Source: Phymorhynchus buccinoides
Lineage: Eukaryota > Mollusca > Gastropoda > Neogastropoda > Raphitomidae
NCBI GenBank assembly: GCA_017654935.2
Contig: CM065706.1
Coordinates: 10,901,183 to 10,965,182, forward strand
DNA: 64,000 nucleotides
Direction: 5' to 3'
The notes beneath the pieces are model-generated. The model did not search any database, was not told the DNA's origin, and was given only the letters and a program-made list of their open reading frames with translations. Both the position numbers and the translations under genes were made by a program. Of the stretch, positions 33,106-64,000 are shown in pieces; within the stretch, counting starts at the first letter, position 1; every line of letters begins with the position of its first letter.

Positions 33106-33665
33106 TTTACTGAGAAATGGAATATAGAGATTTTGCCAAACTGTAGACTTTTCAAAATAATGCATTCACCATTGGGTTCATTGGGTGAATGGACTCGAAG
33201 GAACTCCTCACATTCGCTGCTAACGCATTTATAAGCAAAATGTCAGCGTTGTACACCTGAAAACTCCATTAGCGAAATGCAACGTTTGTTTCCACAAAAC
33301 AAGTTTTCTTTTTTTCTCACTGGTCCTTAATTTTTGTTGACGTCTGTATAATTAATGTAATTGTATGCGTACAGTATATTTCCTCCAAAATAATTGTATT
33401 TTTTTCTTGTGGTTTTGGTTTGTATTTGCGATTGTTGTAATACCTTGCATTATGTCATCGAACGTGGGTTCTGTTTACAAGCTTTGCAATTATTGCGGAG
33501 ATGGTTTGTGCAATTTTCTGTTGGCGGAAACGGACGAGTCGTAGAGTAGTAGTAAAGGCTTGCTCACACTATCCAATTTAGTCGAAAGAATCGGATTGTA
33601 TCACTAACTGAACATTCGAGGGTTAGATGCCAGTAAGGGATGCCGGCGAGAACGGTCTATCTCAA

Positions 33666-34066
33666 AAGGAATATCGTCGGTGAAATTCACAAACCTCGTA
33701 TCTCAATTTTGGTAGTTTTGAGAAAAATGAAAAGAAGTTTTAAAAATGTAACCACAATTTATTAACGATGACGAATAATTATGTTGTTCAAGACATTGCT
33801 AGTTCAGTCCTGAATTTTTTAATTATTATTTTAAATACTTGAAAAGAACGAAGATACAAGGTTTTCGTCCTTAAGTAGATCTGAATTTGGGACTTAAGAG
33901 TTTTTCTTCTATTTACACAACCTCGTTTACCCCAGATAGAAAGTCGTTAGAGATACGAGCTTTTGGTGGAAGGTGGCGGGGGAAGTTAGAGAGCTGACTG
34001 TATTTTAACTCAAACCCCCCAAAAATCGAGATACGAGGTTTGTGAATTTTACCGACGATATGTAAG
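33666..34066. mobile_element. 'atatcgtcggtgaaat' MITE, complete
   Basis: Long TIRs: ATATCGTCGGTGAAATTCAC and GTGAATTTTACCGACGATAT. Flanked by a 40-nt direct repeat ('gcgagaacggtctatctcaa' / 'gcgagaacggtcttatctca') that is longer than any normal target duplication. Confidence 0.85.
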
Positions 34067-34589
34067 GGGTGCCTGCGAGAACGGTCTTATCTCAAAAGGA
34101 ATAAAGAACACATATAGACAGTTCTGGCATTCACCCCTCGGACTATGTATTATATTATTCTCAGGTGAAAACCAGAATGTACTTAGTATTATCAGCCTTT
34201 TTTTAAAAATTACATTTGTCACCCAGCACCACGAAGGGGACATTAAGTGTCAAAATGACCACTGAGTTGGTTGGTTGGGTGACTGTCGGACATTTTGATA
34301 AATCAGTCCAAATTTAGCCTATCCTAAGTAAATGTATCAACCTACACCTTTCAAGATTATTTAGAGATCATATTAAAGATTATCCTTTATGGATATGAAA
34401 TATAAGATGGTAGAGAGCAGGGAAATACCCACAACTCAAAATTGATTTTTTTTTTTTTTAATGAGATTTTTTTGACTTTGCAAGCCTGTTGTGAGAAATT
34501 AGCCCAGCAACTTAATGTCCCTTTCGTGGTGCTGGGTCACATTTGTGATAGAACTTTGTGGCTTTTTGTTAAAAAATTACTTCTTTTTT

Positions 34590-34822
34590 CTTTAATACTT
34601 GAAAAGAACGAAGATACGAGGTTTTTGTCCTTAAGTAGATCTGAATTTGGGACTTGCTGAGTTTTTCTTCAATTTACACAACCTCATTTACCCCCAGATA
34701 AAAAGTCGTTAGAGATGCGAGCTTTTGGTGGAATGTGGCGGGGAAAGAGCTATGTATCTTAACTCAAAACGCACACAAAAATTGAGTTACGAGGTTTCTG
34801 ACTTTCACCGACGATATATCAC
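34590..34822. mobile_element. 'atatcgtcggtgaaat' repeat, copy 3
   Basis: Starts 'acttgaaaagaacgaagata' and ends 'ctttcaccgacgatat', matching the right half of 33666-34066. Confidence 0.8.
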
Positions 34823-35511
34823 AAGCCTCAAATTTTGTTCTGTGGTTAAAAAAAAGCTTTGACCAGATTGGACAGTGTGACAAGGGTGTTGGCAAATTAG
34901 AGGTTCACCATTATTTTATTTTATTTTAATTAATATTTTTGTGATTTAATCTTCATTTGTGCATGTTTTGTGTCTGTTTCACTCCCCCCCCCCCCCTCCT
35001 CAACATATGTGATTATGAAGCTAATTGTTATTAACAGAGGGAGGTTACTGTAATGGATGCTTTGAATATCCGGAGGGAGGTTAATGTAATGGATGTTTCA
35101 ATGAGCGACGTAGCTGGCTCTTTTGCCCCGCCAGGTGGCATAACGCTCGAGTGGGGCTAATCCTATTTTCTTAGTTGGGGATAAAGAGAGAGAGAGAGAA
35201 CTAAGAATATAGCGTGGTAAGCCCCTAGTGGTTTGACTGCCCCCTGGCGGTCAAATAATTGCCACAAGTCGACCATTGGGAGCAGAGATGCGAATGTATG
35301 TACATAACTTCTTCATTCAGTTTTGTCCATACTAACTTGGTTTCATTCAGTCATTACGTTGCGCGTCATGATACGGTGCGTTTTTAATGTGTGTGTGTGT
35401 CAACTTATTATTAATGACAATATTAAATAAACATCTTTAAATTCTGCAAATGGTGTGCAGTTTGAACAAAAGAAGTGAATGCTGGCATATATTTTTCCCC
35501 CTGTTGTGTTA

Positions 35512-36034
35512 CAGTGGTACCCCTCTAGTACGACGCTCGCAAATGCGACTTCTCACATACAACTGATTTTTTTTTCCCGAACACATTCCACTATATATCC
35601 TATGCCGCAAATACGACTGTTCCCGAGTTCCGACTTACGACCCAATTTCAGGGGTTGAGATGCGACCGCAATCTTATCTTTTTGCAGTCAGTTTCGTGCA
35701 AATCGATCTCTCGATGAAAACAATTAACATTGGAAGAACGCGTCTGTGTTGTGGAAAGAAGTGAGAAAGGGGAGACTGCGATCACAATTGCGAACTCGCT
35801 CAGTGTCGGCAAAACACAGATCCAAAACATAATCAAGGATAAGGAGTCGATTAAATCACGATGGGAAAGTGGCGAGTGTGGGAGCAGGAAACTAGTGAAA
35901 GTAAGGAAAACAGAAACCATGGTCATCGACGAGAAAGTTTGGGACATGTCACATGCTTGGTTCTCTAAGACCACCCCTCAGATAAGACTTTTTTTTCACC
36001 GCACTTTCAAGGTCTTATTAGAGGGGTACCACTG
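35512..36034 (+). mobile_element. Tigger/pogo-like DNA transposon remnant
   Basis: TIRs CAGTGGTACCCCTCTA and TAGAGGGGTACCACTG bounded by TA on both sides. Inside, + strand 35730-35965 encodes EERVCVVERSEKGETAITIA then NSLSVGKTQIQNIIKDKE, an N-terminal helix-turn-helix of the CENP-B/Tigger type, then VIDEKVWDMSHAW, which resembles the start of the second DNA-binding domain. The DDE catalytic domain is absent, so it is an internally deleted copy. Confidence 0.85.
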
Positions 36035-36070
36035 TACATGATTTATATTCACCAAAATGATGCAAGTTGG

Positions 36071-36697
36071 TACCGTATTTTTCTGACTATAACCAAGGTG
36101 CACTTTATTCTAAGGCGCACCCCCCAAATCTTACACAAAGGTCAGATTTTGTTATTGTATTTTCTTACTATATTCGTAGTCATATCACATGGGTGCTCCT
36201 GGGAAATTTCTAAAAAGCCTGCAAGGGGGCGGCCCCGGCGGAGTGTAGAAGCAGCGCACACAGCGACACACACATCAGGCATGAAAACTACTGTTTAAAA
36301 AAAAAGGAGACAACTTTTTGACAAGGTTCACAAAAAGCATGCATTCTCGGCGGACGCCACCATGGAAATGACAACGGCGGAAGAGCAAAAAAGGCGCGAA
36401 ATGAAGATTGTGCCGTGTAAAGATAATCTTGGTTCGGGTTTTTGGGGGGGGGGGTGTTTCGGCGGAGATTTTTTTTTTTCGGCGGAGATCGCTCAATTTC
36501 GAGGAAAAAAAATGGCGGAAACGGCAGAGCTGTTTTCATGCCTGCTCCTCAAATTCTCATAATCCGGCGACGCCAGCTCTAGGCAATTTCAAAATCCTGC
36601 AATTCAGGATGTCCTGCAAGTAGCATCCATATTATAAGGCGCAGGGGTCTGTTTCTTGGGGGAAAAAGTATCGCCCTATACTCCAAAAAATACCGTA
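36071..36697. mobile_element. 'ataaggcgc' TA-MITE interrupted by a CATGG element
   Basis: Left taccgtatttttctg; right 'ctccaaaaaataccgta'. Interrupted at about 36189-36630 by CATGGGTGCTCCTGGGAAAT ... GTAGCATCCAT. The right end (with 'ctgtgggagtttgtacaaga' and 'gtatcgccctatactcc') is then tandemly duplicated up to about 36865. Confidence 0.8.
36189..36630 (-). mobile_element. CATGG-type element, copy 3 (internally rearranged)
   Basis: Left CATGGGTGCTCCTGGGAAAT, right 'aggatgtcctgcaagtagca' 'tccat', with the core 'aatccggcgacgccagctct'. The middle contains non-homologous sequence (36290-36540) with G-rich and T-rich tracts. Confidence 0.75.
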
Positions 36698-37051
36698 CCT
36701 GTGGGAGTTTGTACAAGACTGGGTAACAGGATGAGAGGGGGAGAGGGGGGCAGGGGGAAAAGTATCGCCCTATACTCCAAAAAATACCGTACCTGTGGGA
36801 GTTTGTACAAGACTGGGTAACAGGATGAGAGGAGGAGAGGGGGGCAGGGGGAAAAGGGTGCAGTATAGATGCGCTAAAACACCCCTGGTGTGACACCAGA
36901 AAATATTGGCACATAACGGCAGCATGACACATCTGCGCTCATAATTGACAGGAAACTGAGCGATCGAAGATCTTTGTCAAGGGAGTTAATTTTTTTATCA
37001 TCATGTCCGTCTTTTTTTATGTAAAAAATGTCATGTATCGGTATGGCAATA

Positions 37052-37192
37052 CAGTGGAACCTCCCTTATAAGACCTTCAATAATGGAGTGGTCTTAAAGG
37101 GAGGTAATTTTAATACTTACAAAGGAGGGCAATGTAGGTCTTATGTGGGAGGGAGTCTTATAATGGGAGGTTTTATAAGTGAGGTTCCACTG
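37052..37192. mobile_element. Tigger-like TA-MITE (cagtggaacctccctt)
   Basis: TIRs CAGTGGAACCTCCCTTATAA and ...TTATAAGTGAGGTTCCACTG; the TIR unit is the one expanded at 20875-21895. Confidence 0.9.
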
Positions 37193-38840
37193 TACTGAGA
37201 AATTAAAGTTTACAAAGAAAGTTGTTAGGCGAAACCTGTTCACTAGTAGACCTACTTTGGTTTAATTCCATCAGTTTTTTAGTATTCAATATTTTTAAAT
37301 TTTCTCACTGGGAATGTGGGATTACGTCGATATGGCTTGTTCTGTGAATCTGACATCGTGTGCCGCGCATATCTGTATTGCTAAAAATTTGGGACTTTAC
37401 TGGTGTTGCACTGCCTCCAGGCATTGCCTCCAGGATCGTTCCCACCATCTTGACATCTACTAATGTCCTGTATGTGTCCGTTCCAGACCGGAGGACGTTA
37501 CACAGATTTTCACGTGTGCAGCATCTGCAAGGTCTAAGGATTCATTGTACCAAGTTTCATCACGATGGGTTCATTGGTTTAGGCGCTATGTACTGGAACA
37601 ACATGTAAGTCAGATACAAGGTTTTTGAATTTCACCGACGAAATGCAGAGGACAGAAAGACTCAAACAAAAACTCTTTTTTTTCTCTCGTGTTGTCTTAA
37701 AACTGTATTTTCAAACTTTTTTTCCCCTTTAAAATGAATTGAAGAATAAGTGATGACATCATATAATAATTTCAGAAACATTTATTTAACGGACCAAACA
37801 ATAACGGTTAGTGCTAAGCTTTAAAACAAAAAAACAAAAAATGCCTAGAGAAGACCATGTTTGGAGCTCTGCACAATCAAAACGAACAAAACAACGCTAA
37901 TACTTTAAAATACATAAGTTTTGAACAGAACCAATCACCTCATCACGGCATCACAGCGATAACACATGCACTTCATTCTTACATATATATAGCAAGAAAA
38001 CCCTCAGCAATAATGTCAAATAAACTGCGAAACAAACCATTCACTCGTGCGCAATGTAAGTCTTCGTTCTAAGCACTCTCACACACACACACAAAAATTG
38101 TCTAAAATTAAAATCACCACACACCCAAGAAACAGCTTTCACCACCTCCCCAAAAGTTTTCGCTATTTTTTTAAACACAAATTGCACAGATTTTTCTATC
38201 ACATTCTTTCATAAAAGAAAACTTTAGACAATTTATTAGACAATCTCTCAAACGAGAGAGAGCCAAGATCCATTATGTCATACTTCACATAAGTAATTGT
38301 GAATTGTTTCACCACAAAAAGTACTTGTATTTTCTTTCACTTAACCAAATATCCCAAAACATTCGCTCGATTCGATGAAACTTACCAAACGATCATCTAA
38401 CCACAAACCCAATATCACGCTTTCCCAATAACACTTGTCAAATTTTCATTTTCACTAAAAACTCCAAACGAAATGCCAAACAATTTATTCTAACCAAAAC
38501 CTCATTTTTCGATCAAACATTAAATAAAATAATAAAAATCCCATCAAACAAATTAAATGTACAAGGAAAATCAAAAAACGACTTTAAATTACGAGATTGA
38601 TTACAAAAAGAAAAAGAATAAATAAACTTCTCGCCACCCATACATTACACCCAAATCGCAACAACAACAAACCTCTCTCTCATCTCACACTCGCAGACAG
38701 ACAGACACACAAACAGCGAAGCAAAACTGGACTAAACACGTCTCTCTGGCTCCCTCCCTCCTGGACAACACACGCAGCACGCAGCTAGGCTGATTTTCTG
38801 AAACACACACAAAAACAAAATTTGACAATGGTGATTATTA

Positions 38841-39100
38841 CAGTGGAACCTCCCTTATAAGACCTCCCATTATAAGACTCCCTCCCACATAAGACCTACT
38901 TCTCTGAGACGTTGCCCTTCTTTGTTAGTATTAACCCTTTCACCGCCAGCCATATTTCAGCCAAAACATTTCCATTAAATTTACCAGGATAGAGGACAAA
39001 ATCCATCTGCAGTATTGGGGATTCTTCTGTGACATAAATAAAATAAGGTCTATCCTTACATCCCAAAACTAAGACAATAGGGTCTTTGGATAAAATGTGA
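38841..39100. mobile_element. Truncated TA-MITE joined to a truncated TTAA MITE
   Basis: The left half of the cagtggaacctccctt MITE (38841-38930) is interrupted at a TTAA (38931) by the ccctttcaccgcc MITE, which is itself cut off near 39100. Confidence 0.75.
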
Positions 39101-39167
39101 CAATGGTGATGATTATCATACACAAACAAAGAGAATTGAACAAGGCATTTCTATTTATTGCATTGTA

Positions 39168-39648
39168 ATACCGTACTTTTAGGATCATTAGGCGCTGCTG
39201 TGTATAAGGCGAATAGGGCAATTTTCAAGAAAAATCTTTAAAAAAATGAAAGAAAAGGGCGCCCTCGTTTATAAGGCACCTCGCAAAAGAAAGTCAAACT
39301 TTGAAGCCAGTATGCGTCCAGTAAACGCTTACCGACCGCCATTACTGCTGTCATAAACGAGAGTTGGCTCCCTTCCAAATAATCAAACTTCTGTTTGTGC
39401 TGCTTCCTGTTGATGTGTTTGGACAGTTCTTCGCGAAAACAGGTAGAATTTATGGCATTTTATGCTCTACAACGATGCTTTTTACATGCAATGAAGGGAT
39501 ATGGCATTTGTTGGACGGTATCTCGGATGATAATGGGGATTTTGAAGCATTTTAACGTGAGTATCCGTCGTATCGACGACTCGTTACCACTTTCAATGTT
39601 GTAACTCACAGTACTGAGCACGGCAATCGATGCCGCTCTTCTCACGAA
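39168..39648. repeat. Solo arm of the giant palindrome
   Basis: From 'taccgtacttttaggatcat' to 'gccgctcttctcacgaatt' it follows the right arm of 18530-19820 (19216-19686) almost without gaps. There is no second arm. Confidence 0.88.
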
Positions 39649-39649
39649 T

Positions 39650-41815
39650 TCACATAGCATGCATCCTGTGGGTGGCGCTGCGCTCGAGGTGATGCGCTCT
39701 ACGTGGGAGCATCCCACACTTCACAGACTATTATGTACAAAACACACACCAAAAAAACAAAAACAAATACAGTTCTGACTTCTGTCGAGCTGCTGGCTTG
39801 AACTTAAAAGCTAATATTGACCAGTGTGCGGCAGTGCGCGACATGTCCACACACAGACAAGTGCTGAAGCGTGAACAATGACAGAGCGGCACTGCCGAGT
39901 TGATGTGCGACATCATGGAAGGACGTGAGGTCACTGAACAGACGCACCATCCATGGAAGTGTCACTAGCCCTCTCTCTCTCTCTGTAATCAATGCTACAA
40001 TTAAATAATAAAAAGATTCAAATATAACCAACACAATAATTTAAAGCCCATTCCACTATTCGGTAGGAGTAGGCTATGCTGTGCTGGTGGAATGGATGAC
40101 ACAAACTCGCATAGCATGCATCCTGTGGGTGGCGCTGCGCTCGAGGCGACGCGCTCTCCACGTGGGAGCATCCCAAACTTCACAGACTATTATGTACAAA
40201 ATACACACACACATATAAAAAAACAAGCGCGAATTCGCAATAGTTTGTGGCACGCAGTCTATTTTTACCACTCCAATCACGAGTCACCTCCCCTGCCTTT
40301 TCAATAATTTTAATCTGTAAACCAGAATGTTATCTCTGCACCATTTCATAACTATTTTTATATCTTTTGGAAAACATTTAAAACTATGTATCCTACTTAT
40401 ACTCATCGAAAGAAGCACTGCATACTCGTCGTGTCTGTTGTAGTGTCTGTATTACGTATGTTTATTATTTTGTACGCTTTAAAATACATCATTTTAAAGA
40501 GCGGCCTCAATTTGAAGTGTAGCCTCGATTTGAAGTGCGACAATTTTGTCAATATGTGCGACAATTTTGGACCGACCGACAAAGTGAGTTATAGGTTTGT
40601 GGCTTGAGCCACAAACAAAAATCCAACAAACAAACACAGCTCTCACTTCTGTCAAGCTGCTGGTTTGAACTTAACCCTTTCGCCGCCAGCCATTTTTCAG
40701 CCAAAAAATGTCATTAAACTTAACTGGGTAGAGAAAAAAAATATCTGCAATATTGGGAATTCCTCTGTGACATGCATAGCATTAGGCCTGTCCTTACCTC
40801 ACAAAGTTAAGAAAATAGGGTCTTCGGATAACAGGTCCTGATTTGATGCCTTTTAGTGACATGGGTGTTAAACCATTGTGGTGCTAAAATGCGACATTGG
40901 CAGTGAAAGGGTTAAGGCTAATATTGACCAGTGTGCGGCAGTGCGCGACATGTCCACACACAGACAAGTGCTGAAGCGTGAACAATGACAGAGGGGCACT
41001 GCCGGGTTGATCTGCGACATCATGGAAGGACGTGTGGTCACTGAACAGACGCACCGTCCATGGAAGTGTCACTATCCCTCTCTGTCTGGGTAATCAATAA
41101 CAATTAAATAGAAAGATGATCAGTTTTATCCCCCAAAAAAGCAAATACAGCTCCAAATTCAGTCGAGCTGCTGGCTTGAACTTTAAGCTAATATTGACCA
41201 GTGTGCGTCAGTGCGCGACATGTCCACACACAGACAAGTGCTGAAACATGAATGACAGAGCGGCACTGCCGAGTTGATGTGTCACCACTCTCTCTCTCAA
41301 CAATCAATGGTACAATTAAATAATAAAAAGATCCAAATTATAACCAACACAATAGCCCATTCCACTATTCAGTAGGAGTAGGCTGTGTTGTGTAAGTGTT
41401 GGTGGAATGGATGACACAAACTCACATAGCATGCGTACTGTGGATGGAGCTGCGCTCGAGGCGACGCTCTACGTGGGAGCAACCCGAACTTCACAGACTA
41501 TAATGTACGAAATACACACACACACACACACAAAAAACCACACCAAACAAACACAAATACAGCTCTGACTTCTGTCGAGCTGCTGGCTTGAACTAAAAGC
41601 TAATATTGACCAGTGTGCGGCAGTGCGCGACATGTCCACACACAGACAAGTGCTGAAACGTGAACAATGACAGAGCGGCACTGCCGGGTTGATGTGCGAC
41701 ATCATGGAAGGACGCGTGGTCACTGAACAGATGCACCGTCCATGGAAGTGTCACTAGCCCTCTCTGTCTCGGTAATCAATAACAATTAAATAGAAAGATG
41801 ATCAGTTTTATCGTA
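39650..41815. repeat. ~400-450-bp tandem array at the RPN2 3' end
   Basis: Four to five units with 'gtgggtggcgctgcgctcga', 'cttcacagactattatgtac', 'gtcgagctgctggcttgaac', 'agtgtgcggcagtgcgcgac' and 'catcatggaaggacgtg'. One unit contains a TTAA MITE insertion (40671-40915). The array ends a few bases from a - strand AATAAA at 41819-41824. Confidence 0.88.
40671..40915 (-). mobile_element. TTAA MITE inserted in one array unit
   Basis: TTAA|CCCTTTCGCCGCC to GGCAGTGAAAGGG|TTAA. Sister units show the empty site 'cttgaacttaaaagctaata' (39798), confirming TTAA target duplication. Confidence 0.92.
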
Positions 41816-41818
41816 AGT

Positions 41819-41824
41819 TTTATT
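41819..41824 (-). promoter_or_regulatory. Candidate RPN2 polyadenylation signal
   Basis: AATAAA on the - strand about 600 nt after the RPN2 stop codon. No transcript evidence. Confidence 0.3.
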
Positions 41825-41999
41825 TTTCTAACAGAGTTGTTCAATACTGTGGCGTGGTAATCAAAAATGGTCACACACATAATGTTCTCATCCCTAGCTG
41901 ATGCATTTGTACCATAGTGTTCAAGTGCTTCGGCTTTTGGGATGATCCCAGGAGACTTTAAGCCAGGGTACGATGACAACAACAACCAGACATCAGAAT

Positions 42000-42230
42000 T
42001 TTAGTCTGAAGTCCAATCCTCTGAACACCGCGGTAAAAGGGCCATCAAGGCCCCAGACTATAGAGGGACAACACTGAAATCAGTTCACAACACCACCAAA
42101 ATGGCTTAATGCAGTGAAAAATCACTTTAAAATGCTATTTAACACAAAGGATAACACTGAATAAAAATGACAGAGAAGCCAATCCTCTGTCAGAAATTCT
42201 TAATCCTCTGAAAATCCTGACAATGAGGCG
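42000..42230 (-). repeat. Inverted partner of 27517-27790
   Basis: Reverse-complement match including 'aaaagggccatcaaggcccc' and 'gccaatcctctgtcag'. Lies in the probable RPN2 3' UTR. Confidence 0.85.
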
Positions 42231-42429
42231 CTATACTACTCCTTGCCGACATGAAAGGGCAATAATTTTAGGCCCGAACTGCCGATGCCCCCTGGTGATG
42301 AGTCAGGAGCAGATAATTTTCTGTGGCTATATACTACTAGTTCCTGACAGGCAAGGGCGATAATCTTAAGTAGGTGGCGTTCGCATCTCAGGTCACGAGA
42401 CAAGGGCAGATAATTTTCGGCATAAAGCC

Positions 42430-64000
<21,571 letters not shown>

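Larger units (their letters stand above)
25559..41818. other. Intergenic region between convergent genes
   Basis: About 16 kb without a recognised gene. It holds dispersed repeats and MITEs listed separately. The stretches 29615-30070, 31180-31530, 34840-35500 and 37200-38830 show AT-rich sequence, short homopolymers and no recognised element or coding sequence. Confidence 0.6.

Overview
The window is repeat-rich metazoan DNA. Coding exons are short (about 60-155 nt) with canonical GT/AG borders, and they are separated by kilobase-scale introns full of microsatellites, minisatellites, SINE-like repeats and MITEs. The protein sequences are those of an invertebrate. The repeat style (long CA/CT tracts, very long G/C homopolymers, gene-tail sequences resembling 'gcgctatataaa', TTAA and TA MITEs) suggests a lophotrochozoan, possibly a mollusc. 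That assignment is an inference and not firm.
Two genes are supported, and they converge. On the + strand, 2442-23928 holds the last five coding exons of a tumor protein D52 family gene (TPD52-like); all splice phases agree, giving about 193 residues and a TAA stop. On the - strand, 64000-42430 holds twelve consecutive exons (about 395 residues plus a TGA stop) of ribophorin II (RPN2), a subunit of the ER oligosaccharyltransferase. The N-terminal part of RPN2 lies beyond the right edge. The roughly 18 kb between the two stop codons contains 3' flanks and repeats; I recognise no third gene there.
Layout: 1-890 is upstream or intronic sequence with no recognised exon. 890-2441 is an 85-bp minisatellite that runs into TPD52 exon A. 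2.6-23.8 kb is TPD52 introns with nested transposons, a CA-rich region, two 10-20 kb dispersed repeats, a 1.3-kb giant palindrome and a 1-kb satellite made from a MITE terminus. 24-42 kb is intergenic, with hAT-like, Tigger-like and SINE-like elements and a 400-450-bp tandem array next to the RPN2 3' end. 42.4-64 kb is RPN2, whose introns hold several tandem arrays, a LINE fragment and more nested MITEs.
The most unusual signal is shared by both genes. At least four different exons have had their 3' splice site, together with the first part of the exon, amplified into a tandem array lying directly upstream in transcription: TPD52 exon A (17 extra copies), RPN2 exon 5 (16 extra copies), RPN2 exon 8 (2 extra) and the RPN2 terminal exon (dozens). 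TPD52 exon B has one such partial copy. Each array presents many decoy splice acceptors, and in the frames I followed the decoys lead to early stop codons. A second theme is that several MITE insertions can be proven internally, because an uninterrupted paralogous copy of the target lies elsewhere in the window.
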